A stretch of 64,000 bases of DNA from Butyricicoccus intestinisimiae (lineage in GTDB: Bacteria > Bacillota > Clostridia > Oscillospirales > Butyricicoccaceae), in the NCBI RefSeq assembly GCF_018918345.1, contig NZ_JAHLQI010000004.1, positions 186,001 through 250,000 on the forward strand. Reading direction: 5' to 3'. Of the stretch, positions 7,464-15,363 are shown one piece after another. How positions within the stretch are numbered: the stretch's first letter is position 1; the number at the start of each line of letters is the position of its first letter. A model generated the notes under the pieces. That model was not told where the DNA came from and did no database searches. It saw nothing but the letters and a program-made list of their open reading frames with translations. The translations under genes were made by a program, and so were the position numbers.

Positions 7464-9157
7464 TGAAGAATCTGTTAAAGTTTATTACCTGCGGCAGCGT
7501 GGATGACGGTAAATCCACACTGATCGGACATATTTTATACGATACCAAGAAGCTGTACACGGATCAGGAACAGGCGCTGGAGCTGGACAGCAAGGTTGGT
7601 AGCCGCGGCGGCGAGATTGACTATTCGCTGCTGCTGGACGGTCTGATGGCAGAACGAGAGCAGGGCATCACGATTGACGTCGCATATCGCTACTTCACCA
7701 CGGACAACCGCAGCTTTATCGTTGCTGACACGCCGGGACATGAGGAGTACACCAGAAACATGGCGGTCGGCGCATCGTTTGCCGATCTGGCAATCATTTT
7801 GGTCGATGCTTCGCAGGGCGTGCTTGTGCAGACCCGCCGCCACGCACGCATCTGTGCACTGATGGGCATTCGTTACTTCGTCTTTGCGCTCAACAAGATG
7901 GACTTGGTCGATTACAGCGAGGAGAAGTTCCGCAAGATTGAGGCGGATATTCAGGCACTGGCACAGGAGCTCAAGCTGTACAGCGTCAAGATTATTCCGG
8001 TATCTGCGACAGCAGGCGACAACCTGACCCAGCATTCCGATGCAATGCCGTGGTATACCGGCACCACGCTGCTGAATTATCTGGAAAATGTAGATATTGA
8101 CGAAGCATCACATGAGGAAGGCTTCTATATGCCGGTACAGCGCGTATGCCGTCCGAATCATACGTTCCGCGGCTTCCAAGGTCAAATTGAAGCCGGAGAA
8201 ATTTCCGTCGGTGATGAGATTCATGTACAGCCGAGCGAGGAGACCGCACATGTCAAGTCGATTCTGGTCGGCGATAAGGATGCACAGACCGCGCGTGCCG
8301 GTCAGCCGGTAACCATTCAGCTGGATCGAGAGATTGACGTCTCCCGCGGCCGCGTGCTGACCAAGGACAGCCACATCACCTGCGCAAAGGCATTTCAGGC
8401 AACCCTGCTGTGGATGGATGACGAGCCGCTCACCGAAGGCAAGGAATACTTTGTCAAGGTAGGCACCCGCACCATCGCAGGCGAGATTCGCTCAATTCGC
8501 TATAAGACCGATGTGAATACCGGCGAGCAGGTGCAGGCACACAGCCTCAAGAAAAACGAAATTGCATACTGCGATATTACCGTGGCAGAAGAAATTCCGG
8601 TTGACACCTTTGAAAAGCACAAGACACTGGGTGAAGTGCTGTTTATCGACCGCGTGACGAATATGACTTCCGCGTGCGGCGTGGTAGAAGCACTGGTACA
8701 GGATTCTTCCGCAGATCGTACCGTACAGTTCCAGAGTGAGGACGGCACGGTCAAGACGCATCTGTTTGAGACGGTTTACATGCAGCTGGATTCCGGTCTG
8801 GTTGGACGCTATGACCCGCAGGGCGTACAGTTCAAAATCGGCGACAAGCTGCCGCTGACCGGTGAGGGCTATGCATATCCGGACAGCTTCGACATCATTG
8901 CTCGTGAGAGCAAGCAGGTTGTCCGCATCATCAACGGCATTTACGCAGAGGTTGTGCCGCTCGCGCAGTATCAGGTGGACGGTGTGCCGCTGGTCGATGC
9001 ACGCGGCAATGCCATCGCCGTATCGACACAGGACGGACTGCAGGAGTATCTGACCACTGTTGCACAGGATGAAGCAAAGCTCAACGAGCTGCTGCATTTT
9101 GAGACCTTCCGCAAGATTGTTTTCCGCAGCGGAGAGCAGGAAGATTACGTCATTTAA
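7463..9157 (+). CDS. cysN: Sulfate adenylyltransferase subunit 1 (GTPase, CysN)
   Basis: EF-Tu-like GTPase that couples GTP hydrolysis to APS synthesis by CysD. The 564-aa protein has G1 GSVDDGKST at residues 11-19, G3 DTPGHEEYT from residue 89 and G4 NKMDL at 144-148, followed by the beta-barrel domains. E. coli CysN is about 475 aa. Here roughly 90-100 extra C-terminal residues are present, but no P-loop of a fused APS kinase (CysC) is visible. That fits a pathway reducing APS directly. It is the last gene before a strong terminator. Confidence 0.93.
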   Translation: MKNLLKFITCGSVDDGKSTLIGHILYDTKKLYTDQEQALELDSKVGSRGGEIDYSLLLDGLMAEREQGITIDVAYRYFTTDNRSFIVADTPGHEEYTRNMAVGASFADLAIILVDASQGVLVQTRRHARICALMGIRYFVFALNKMDLVDYSEEKFRKIEADIQALAQELKLYSVKIIPVSATAGDNLTQHSDAMPWYTGTTLLNYLENVDIDEASHEEGFYMPVQRVCRPNHTFRGFQGQIEAGEISVGDEIHVQPSEETAHVKSILVGDKDAQTARAGQPVTIQLDREIDVSRGRVLTKDSHITCAKAFQATLLWMDDEPLTEGKEYFVKVGTRTIAGEIRSIRYKTDVNTGEQVQAHSLKKNEIAYCDITVAEEIPVDTFEKHKTLGEVLFIDRVTNMTSACGVVEALVQDSSADRTVQFQSEDGTVKTHLFETVYMQLDSGLVGRYDPQGVQFKIGDKLPLTGEGYAYPDSFDIIARESKQVVRIINGIYAEVVPLAQYQVDGVPLVDARGNAIAVSTQDGLQEYLTTVAQDEAKLNELLHFETFRKIVFRSGEQEDYVI

Positions 9158-9181
9158 TAGAAAATCATATGGTTTTCCTTG

Positions 9182-9222
9182 CCGGCAGCCCGCCCGAGAG
9201 ATCGGATGGGCTGCCGGTTTTG
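9182..9222 (+). terminator. Terminator of the sulfate operon
   Basis: CCGGCAGCCC (9182-9191) pairs with GGGCTGCCGG (9208-9217), followed by TTTTGC, 24 nt after the cysN stop. Confidence 0.85.
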
Positions 9223-9276
9223 CATCGGTGAAAAACCGCTTTTGACAGACATTGGATTTTGTGGAAAAGTAACCTA

Positions 9277-9303
9277 TTGCAGCGGTGGGAATTATGGTAT
9301 ACT
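9277..9303 (+). promoter_or_regulatory. Possible promoter of the malY-ttcA operon
   Basis: TTGCAG (9277-9282) and TATACT (9298-9303) are 15 bp apart, a short spacer. TACTAT at 9300 gives 17 bp but a poorer -10. Confidence 0.4.
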
Positions 9304-9336
9304 ATATACATTAGACTTTCGGGAGAGGTGGACGCC

Positions 9337-10515
9337 ATGCCAGTTGATTTTGACACGGTTCCGAACCGCAGGGGAACCAATTGTTTCAAATACGATTTTG
9401 CGCGCGAAATGGGTATGCCGGAAGATGTACTCCCGCTGTGGGTAGCTGATATGGATTTCCCGACGGCGCATGCAGTCCTCGAACGGCTGCACGCACTGGC
9501 AGAACATGGAATTTTCGGCTATACCGGTGTCAAGGATGCGTATTTTTCCGCCGTGCACAACTGGTATGCGCAGCGGTTTGGCTGGGAGACACAGCGAAGC
9601 TGGCTGGTTACCACGCCGGGCGTTGTATTTGCCATTGCGATTGCGATTCGGGCATTTACGCAAAAGGGAGACGCGATTTTGATTCAGCAGCCGGTGTACT
9701 ATCCGTTTGCCAATAAAGTCACAGAGAATGACCGGCAATTGGTAGTCAATCCGCTGGTTTTGAAAAACGGCAGATATGAAATGGATTTTGCCGATATGGA
9801 GCGCAAGATTGTGGATTATCACGTGAAAATGCTGCTGCTGTGCAGTCCGCACAATCCGGTCGGGCGCGTCTGGACAAAAGAAGAATTGCTTCGCGTCGGT
9901 GAAATCTGTCAAAAACACGGCGTGCTGGTTGTCAGCGATGAAATCCATGCGGATTTTACCTATGCAGGACACACACATCATGTTTTTGCGTCGGTAAAAT
10001 CGGAATTTGCGGATTTTACCATTACCTGTACGGCGCCGAGCAAGACGTTTAATTTGGCAGGTCTGCAAAATTCCAACATTTTTATCCCCAATCGGCAGCT
10101 GCGGCATGCATATAAAAAAGAGCTGTCCGCCTGCGGCTGCGGCGGCACCAATTGTATGGGAATGGCGGCATGTCAGGCTGCGTATGAGGCGGGAGCGGAC
10201 TGGCTGGAACAGCTCAAACAATATCTTGCCGGAAATCTGGCGTATGTCCGGCAATTTTTGCGCGAAAAACTGCCGGACATTGCGCTTATCGAGCCGGAAG
10301 GCACTTATCTGGTCTGGCTGGACTTGAGAAAGCTCGGGCTGACCGAACAACAGCAGCGGCAGCTCATCGTGCAGGATGCCAAGCTTTGGCTGGATACCGG
10401 AACCCTATTTGGACAGGGCGGCGAGGGATTTGAACGCATCAATATCGCCTGCCCGCGCACGACGATCGAGCAAGCAATGCAGCGGCTGGAGCACGCTGTG
10501 CACAAAACAAGATAA
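9337..10515 (+). CDS. MalY/PatB-type aminotransferase, cystathionine beta-lyase
   Basis: PLP-dependent fold-type I enzyme of the MalY/PatB family, which cleaves C-S bonds in cystathionine or cysteine. The 392-aa protein begins PVDFDTVPNRRGTNC, with the family signature LPLWVADMDF soon after. The PLP lysine lies in APSKTFNLAG (Lys236), and CSPHNPVGRVW binds the cofactor. ATG 9337 is preferred; GAGAGGTGG is just upstream. Next to tRNA-thiolation and desulfurase genes, a role in cysteine/homocysteine interconversion is likely, but substrate preference cannot be read from sequence. Confidence 0.9.
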   Translation: MPVDFDTVPNRRGTNCFKYDFAREMGMPEDVLPLWVADMDFPTAHAVLERLHALAEHGIFGYTGVKDAYFSAVHNWYAQRFGWETQRSWLVTTPGVVFAIAIAIRAFTQKGDAILIQQPVYYPFANKVTENDRQLVVNPLVLKNGRYEMDFADMERKIVDYHVKMLLLCSPHNPVGRVWTKEELLRVGEICQKHGVLVVSDEIHADFTYAGHTHHVFASVKSEFADFTITCTAPSKTFNLAGLQNSNIFIPNRQLRHAYKKELSACGCGGTNCMGMAACQAAYEAGADWLEQLKQYLAGNLAYVRQFLREKLPDIALIEPEGTYLVWLDLRKLGLTEQQQRQLIVQDAKLWLDTGTLFGQGGEGFERINIACPRTTIEQAMQRLEHAVHKTR

Positions 10516-10536
10516 ATCATGCAGAGTGAGGAAGTT

Positions 10537-11304
10537 ATGTTAAATCAATTTTCAAGAACACAGCTTTTATTGGGACAAGACGGAATGGATAGACTGGCAA
10601 ACGCTCGCGTTGCCGTGTTCGGTGTTGGCGGTGTCGGAGGATTTACCGTGGAAGCACTGGCGCGCAGCGGTGTCGGCGCCATTGACTTGATTGACGACGA
10701 CAAGGTTTGTCTGACCAATATCAACCGTCAGATTATTGCCCTGCGCAGCACGGTTGGAAAATACAAGGTGGATGTGGCGGCGGAGCGTCTGCGCGACATC
10801 AATCAGAATATCCAAGTCAATACATATAAGACGTTTTATATGCCGGACACCGCGCATCAATTTGATTTTTCGCAGTACGATTATGTTGTGGATGCGATTG
10901 ACACCATTACCGGCAAGCTGGAACTGGTCATGCAGGCACACAAAGCGGGTACGCCGATTATCTGTTCCATGGGCGCGGGCAACAAATTGGACCCGACTGC
11001 CTTCCGTGTTGCGGATATTTATAAAACGTCGGTCGATCCGCTGGCGCGCGTTATGCGTCATGAGCTGCGCAAGCGCGGCATCAAAAAGCTCAAAGTGGTA
11101 TACTCCGAGGAGCCGCCCATGCGTCCGGTAGACGATATGGCGAGTAGCTGCCGCACGAACTGCATCTGTCCGCCGGGAGCAGAGCGCAAGTGCACGGAGC
11201 GTCGGGATATTCCGGGCAGCAATGCGTTTGTGCCGTCGGTTGTCGGCTTGATTATCGCAGGAGAAGTGATTAAAGATCTTTCCGGCGTGGGAGGCCGCGC
11301 ATGA
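10537..11304 (+). CDS. tcdA: tRNA threonylcarbamoyladenosine dehydratase (TcdA)
   Basis: E1-like enzyme of the ThiF/MoeB superfamily that cyclises t6A37 in tRNA. The 255-aa protein has the nucleotide-binding VFGVGGVGGF near residue 27, then LIDDDKVCLTNINRQ and the DAIDTITGKL segment. Four Cys near the C-terminus (SSCRTNCICPPG and RKCTER) fit TcdA. ATG 10537 follows GTGAGGAAG. Its last four bases overlap the desulfurase start, and TcdA is known to work with the cysteine desulfurase CsdA, consistent with this pairing. Confidence 0.88.
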   Translation: MLNQFSRTQLLLGQDGMDRLANARVAVFGVGGVGGFTVEALARSGVGAIDLIDDDKVCLTNINRQIIALRSTVGKYKVDVAAERLRDINQNIQVNTYKTFYMPDTAHQFDFSQYDYVVDAIDTITGKLELVMQAHKAGTPIICSMGAGNKLDPTAFRVADIYKTSVDPLARVMRHELRKRGIKKLKVVYSEEPPMRPVDDMASSCRTNCICPPGAERKCTERRDIPGSNAFVPSVVGLIIAGEVIKDLSGVGGRA

Positions 11305-12422
11305 TCTATCTGGATTACTCCGCCAACACGCCGGCAGATCCGGCGGTTCTGCGCACCTTTGTGGAGACAGAACAGCGCTATATTGGCAATGCCAATTCCA
11401 CCCACGCAGCCGGACGGGCAGCGCATGCGCGCATGGATGAAATCTTGGCGCATACGGCACAGCTGTTGGGTGTACAGCCGGATGAACTGATTTTCACCTC
11501 CGGCGCGAGTGAGGCAAACAATCTCGCCCTCAAGGGCATGGCGCGCGCGAGCCGCCATGTGGGAAAACACATCATCTCGACGGCGCTGGAGCATTCTTCC
11601 GTCAGCGGAACCTTGACCGCTTTACAGGAACGCGGATATGAGATAGATTTGGTGGACATCGACCGCGAGGGCAGGGTGGATTTGGAGCATTTGCGCGAGC
11701 TGATGCGGAAGGATACCGTCATGGTTGCCGTGTGCGCCGTGGACAGCGAATTGGGAGCGGTACAGCCGCTTGCAGAAATTGCGGAGATTGTCAAGCAGGC
11801 TCCGGATTGCCGGCTGCATGTCGATGCGACACAGGCGGTGGGGAAAATGCCGGTCAGCTTTGACGGAATAGATACTATGAGCATTGCACCACACAAGTTT
11901 TATGGTCTCAACGGCTGCGGCATTTTGGTCAAGCGCAAAGGCGTGATTTTGGAACCGCTCATTCACGGCGGCGCGAGCACGACGATTTATCGCAGCGGCA
12001 CACCGGCGCTGGCGCTGGCGGCTTCTATGGAAACAGCCTTGCAGCTCGCATTGGAACAGCTGCCCAAGAGACAAGCTGTCGTGCAGGCGTGGAACAATCT
12101 GCTGAGAGAGCGGCTGTCCGCCTATCCGGAGGTGCGCATAAACAGCCCGAAACAGGCGATTCCGCATATTTTAAATTTGAGCGTGCGCGGCGTCAAGGGC
12201 GCTGCGTTTCAGCAGGCGCTGGATGCCAAGGGCATTTGTGTATCCGTCAAATCTGCCTGTTCTGTGGAGAATACGCCGTCCAGAGCGGTCTTTGCCGTCA
12301 GTCATGACCGGAAAACGGCAATGTCCTCCTGGCGCATCAGCCTGAGTCATTTAACAACACAGAACGACATAGACGGGTTTTTGTCTGCTTTTGAAGCATG
12401 CTATAAGGAGTTAACGAAATGA
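11301..12422 (+). CDS. Cysteine desulfurase (NifS/IscS class)
   Basis: PLP enzyme that takes sulfur from cysteine as a persulfide for tRNA thiolation or Fe-S assembly. 373 aa. Begins MIYLDYSANTPADP; the PLP lysine is in APHKFYG (Lys199), and the persulfide-carrying Cys320 lies in VKSACSVENTPSRAV. Start overlaps tcdA and end overlaps the TtcA-like gene by 4 nt, so all are translationally coupled. The coupling suggests it supplies sulfur to the neighbouring thiolase rather than being a general IscS. Confidence 0.93.
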   Translation: MIYLDYSANTPADPAVLRTFVETEQRYIGNANSTHAAGRAAHARMDEILAHTAQLLGVQPDELIFTSGASEANNLALKGMARASRHVGKHIISTALEHSSVSGTLTALQERGYEIDLVDIDREGRVDLEHLRELMRKDTVMVAVCAVDSELGAVQPLAEIAEIVKQAPDCRLHVDATQAVGKMPVSFDGIDTMSIAPHKFYGLNGCGILVKRKGVILEPLIHGGASTTIYRSGTPALALAASMETALQLALEQLPKRQAVVQAWNNLLRERLSAYPEVRINSPKQAIPHILNLSVRGVKGAAFQQALDAKGICVSVKSACSVENTPSRAVFAVSHDRKTAMSSWRISLSHLTTQNDIDGFLSAFEACYKELTK

Positions 12423-13411
12423 GCCGAGAATTTGAGCCATATCAGCGCATTGAGCGCAGTATCATCACCAAATATAAAAAAGAAATCTGGAATCCATTCA
12501 CCCATGCCGTTCGAGATTATGACTTGATTCAGGCGGGCGATAAAATTGCCGTCTGTATCTCCGGTGGAAAGGATTCCATGCTGATGGCAAAGCTGATTCA
12601 GCAGCTGCACCGCCACAGCGAAGTACCGTTTGATGTGGTATATCTTGTCATGGATCCGGGATACAACGAAATCAATCGGCAGAAGATTGAGAGCAATGCC
12701 AAGCTGCTGCACATTCCGATTACCATTTTTGAGACCAATATTTTTGCGGTTGCCAATAAGACGGAGAAAGATCCGTGTTATCTGTGCGCGCGGATGCGCC
12801 GCGGTCATCTGTACAACAAGGCGCGGGAGCTGGGCTGCAATAAGATAGCGCTTGGTCATCACTTCAACGATGTCATCGAAACGGTTGTCATGGGCATGTT
12901 TTACAGCTCGATGATTCAGACCATGCCGCCGAAGCTGCACAGCGACAACTTTCCCGGAATGGAAGTCATTCGGCCGATGTATGGCATTCGGGAAGATGCC
13001 GTTATCGCATGGAAAAATTACAATGATTTGGAATTTATTCAGTGCGCCTGTCGATTTACAGAAAACTGTACGATGTGCGACAACGGAGGCGGCGGTTCCA
13101 AGCGGCAGGAAATCAAGACGCTGATTCGCCGGCTCAAGCGCGACAATTCGTACATTGAGAAAAGTATCTTCAACGGCATTCATTCGGTATCCATTGATAC
13201 GTTTGCAGGCTACAAGAGCCGCGGCATCAAACACTCGTTCTTGGAATCTTATGATGAAAAGACCCCGATTGGCCCGATGAAGGAATCCGTCGGCATGAAT
13301 CGTGCAGAAATGCAGCGTTTTTTGTCAGAGGAAGTGCAGAGCGGCACGGATGAACTGGAAGCCTACCGCAAGCTGATGCAGAAAATCGGCGTGACTGTTC
13401 CGAAAAAATAA
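12419..13411 (+). CDS. TtcA-like tRNA thiolation enzyme (PP-loop ATPase)
   Basis: ATP-dependent tRNA 2-thiolation protein of the TtcA/TtuA superfamily, 330 aa. PP-loop SGGKDS is at residues 48-53. Cysteines in CYLC (120, 123) and in the pattern C209-A-C211, C217-T-M-C220 could bind an Fe-S cluster or zinc. GHHFNDVIETVVMGMFY matches the TtcA active-site helix. TtcA makes s2C32 in tRNA, but the length and second Cys cluster leave room for another thiolated position. Last gene of the operon, ending before a strong hairpin. Confidence 0.85.
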   Translation: MSREFEPYQRIERSIITKYKKEIWNPFTHAVRDYDLIQAGDKIAVCISGGKDSMLMAKLIQQLHRHSEVPFDVVYLVMDPGYNEINRQKIESNAKLLHIPITIFETNIFAVANKTEKDPCYLCARMRRGHLYNKARELGCNKIALGHHFNDVIETVVMGMFYSSMIQTMPPKLHSDNFPGMEVIRPMYGIREDAVIAWKNYNDLEFIQCACRFTENCTMCDNGGGGSKRQEIKTLIRRLKRDNSYIEKSIFNGIHSVSIDTFAGYKSRGIKHSFLESYDEKTPIGPMKESVGMNRAEMQRFLSEEVQSGTDELEAYRKLMQKIGVTVPKK

Positions 13412-13421
13412 TACAAGATGA

Positions 13422-13474
13422 AAAAAGCCGGTTTTGGCGTTTGCATGCGTTGCAAATGTCAAACCGGCTTTTGC
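13422..13474 (+). terminator. Terminator after the TtcA-like gene
   Basis: AAGCCGGTTTTG (13425-13436) pairs with CAAACCGGCTT (13460-13470) and is followed by TTG; an inner TTTGCA/TGCAAA stem extends it. Confidence 0.8.
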
Positions 13475-13486
13475 TGTGCGGGAAAA

Positions 13487-13526
13487 TCTTTAGAAAATCT
13501 TAAGGTCTTCTTTAGATGATCTTAAG
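13487..13526. promoter_or_regulatory. Four 11-bp-spaced direct repeats, response-regulator-type operator
   Basis: TCTTTAG at 13487, TCTTAAG at 13498, TCTTTAG at 13509 and TCTTAAG at 13520 start exactly 11 bp apart, one helical turn each. Such arrays bind OmpR/PhoB-family dimers (PhoP boxes have the same four-repeat, 11-bp layout). A weak promoter follows (TAGTTT 13537-13542, TAGAAT 13559-13564), as expected for an activated one. The regulator is not in the window. Confidence 0.65.
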
Positions 13527-13594
13527 GTATGTTCCATAGTTTGCTAATATTTATGCGATAGAATAGGGAAAACGAGGTGAAAGAGGGGAAACAT

Positions 13595-14674
13595 ATGGAG
13601 CAGAGAAAGATTTTGATTTTAACCGGTAATTTCGGCATGGGACATCGCTGCGTGGCGGAGGCCATTCGGCAGCAGCTTGCTGCCATGCACACCCATGCAC
13701 AGATTCAGGTGCTTGATTTGATGGATGCGCTGTTTCCAAACAGCAGCGCCCTGCTGTACCGCGGATTTGCGCAGATGGTGCATTACTGTCCGAGTCTTTA
13801 TAATCAGCTGAACAAAATAACAGGCAGATGCAGCACCCTGCCGATGCAGTCGTGGATTGCGGACAAAATGAAAGAATTGCTGAAAGATGCAGAAATCGTT
13901 GTGTCCACGTTTCCGCTGTGTGCGCAGTTTGCGGCGATGTATAAGCGGAAGTATCACGCATCCACTGCGCTGTACACCTACATCACAGACATTGGCGCAC
14001 AGGATGAATGGATTGTGCCGGATACAGATTTGTATTTTGTCGGTGCGCAGGAAACTAAATTGGATTTGCTGTACAAAGGCGTTGCGCCGCACAGCATTCA
14101 TGTGTGCGGCATTCCGGTTCGGCAGGATTTTTTACATCCGGTTCGGCAGGAACACAGCGGCAAAACGGAAATTTTGCTGATGGGCGGCGGTCTGGGACTG
14201 CTTCCGTCGGCGGAGGACTGCCTGTCCGTCTTGAGCCGGTGCGACAGCATGCATGTCACCGTGATAACAGGAAAAAATCAAGCGCTGTATGATACGCTGC
14301 GCGTGAAATATCCGGAAATTACCGTCATCGGCTATACCGAGCAGGTGGCGCAATACATGCAGAGGGCGGATGTGCTGGTGACAAAATCCGGCGGCGCAAC
14401 GACATTTGAAGCGATACATAGCGAAACGCCGCTGTATATTTTGCAGCCGTTTCTCGTGCAGGAATTTGCCAATGCGCGCTATATCGAACAGCACCGCATT
14501 GGCTGCGTGGCGTGGAAAAAATCGCAGACGATTGCACAGGATATTTTGGCGTTGGCACAGGAACCATCGCGTTTGCACGAAATGAAACGAAACATGCACA
14601 TGCTGAAACAGAGCTGGGAAGAAATTTGTCCTGTGGTGGCATACAATTCGAGAAGGGAGCCGACAGCATCATGA
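13595..14674 (+). CDS. Diacylglycerol glycosyltransferase (UgtP/MGDG-synthase family)
   Basis: GT28-type glycosyltransferase that transfers glucose or galactose from a UDP-sugar to diacylglycerol at the membrane. 359 aa. N-terminal ILTGNFGMGHRCVAEAI matches the glycine-rich lipid-acceptor loop of MGDG synthases and UgtP. The C-terminal half has LLMGGGLGLLP, then VTKSGGATTFEA, the UDP-sugar-binding region. ATG 13595 follows AGAGGGG. It heads a three-gene operon with overlapping ends. The Pho-like repeats upstream suggest induction under phosphate limitation or envelope stress, when glycolipids can replace phospholipids. Confidence 0.85.
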   Translation: MEQRKILILTGNFGMGHRCVAEAIRQQLAAMHTHAQIQVLDLMDALFPNSSALLYRGFAQMVHYCPSLYNQLNKITGRCSTLPMQSWIADKMKELLKDAEIVVSTFPLCAQFAAMYKRKYHASTALYTYITDIGAQDEWIVPDTDLYFVGAQETKLDLLYKGVAPHSIHVCGIPVRQDFLHPVRQEHSGKTEILLMGGGLGLLPSAEDCLSVLSRCDSMHVTVITGKNQALYDTLRVKYPEITVIGYTEQVAQYMQRADVLVTKSGGATTFEAIHSETPLYILQPFLVQEFANARYIEQHRIGCVAWKKSQTIAQDILALAQEPSRLHEMKRNMHMLKQSWEEICPVVAYNSRREPTAS

Positions 14675-15363
14675 ACATCTGGTATTGGGCAGGTGCGATT
14701 GTTTTGCTGGGATACAGTGTGATTCCTACGTATACGGCGAAGCTGCTGCACCGCGTGCGCCGCAAGCGAACGGGTAATACGCTTTATTTGACGTTTGATG
14801 ATGGACCGGATTTGTTATATACACCGCAGCTGCTGCAGCTGCTCGCACGGTATGATATCAAAGCAAGCTTTTTTGTCGTGGCACAGTTTGCCAAACAAAA
14901 TCCGGCACTCATCCAGCGTATGCAGGACGAAGGACATCTGGTCGGTGTCCATGGACTGGCGCACAAAAACGGCATGCTGCAAACACCATGGCAGGCATAC
15001 AGCGATTTTCAAGAAGCGCGGCAGACCATGCGGCATTTGGGCGTAAACGTCAAGTATGTTCGGCCGCCGTGGGGACATTGGAATCTAATCTCTGTGCACC
15101 AAATGCATCGGGCAGGAATGAAACCGATGCTGTGGGACGTCATGGCGCAGGACTGGAGTGCCGGTGAAACTGCGGAAAGCATCCAGCGCAAGCTGCTTCG
15201 GCGAACAACCGGCGGCAGCATCATTTGTCTGCACGACGGCCGCGGCAAAGACGAAGCACCGGTGCGTACCATTGCCGCGTTGCGCAAAACCATTCCGTTA
15301 TGGCTGGAACGCGGATATCGATTTGATACGGTGGATCATTATGAAAACAAAACTGACTCGTAA
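14671..15363 (+). CDS. Membrane-anchored polysaccharide deacetylase (NodB/CE4)
   Basis: Carbohydrate esterase family 4 protein of 230 aa with an N-terminal hydrophobic anchor (residues 3-22). All NodB motifs are visible: TFDDGPD (metal-binding Asp), HGLAH (metal-binding His pair), RPPWGHWN, WDVMAQDWS and ICLHDG. It probably removes acetyl groups from peptidoglycan or another envelope glycan outside the membrane. The start overlaps the glycosyltransferase stop (ATGA) and the end overlaps the next gene by 23 nt. Confidence 0.88.
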   Translation: MNIWYWAGAIVLLGYSVIPTYTAKLLHRVRRKRTGNTLYLTFDDGPDLLYTPQLLQLLARYDIKASFFVVAQFAKQNPALIQRMQDEGHLVGVHGLAHKNGMLQTPWQAYSDFQEARQTMRHLGVNVKYVRPPWGHWNLISVHQMHRAGMKPMLWDVMAQDWSAGETAESIQRKLLRRTTGGSIICLHDGRGKDEAPVRTIAALRKTIPLWLERGYRFDTVDHYENKTDS

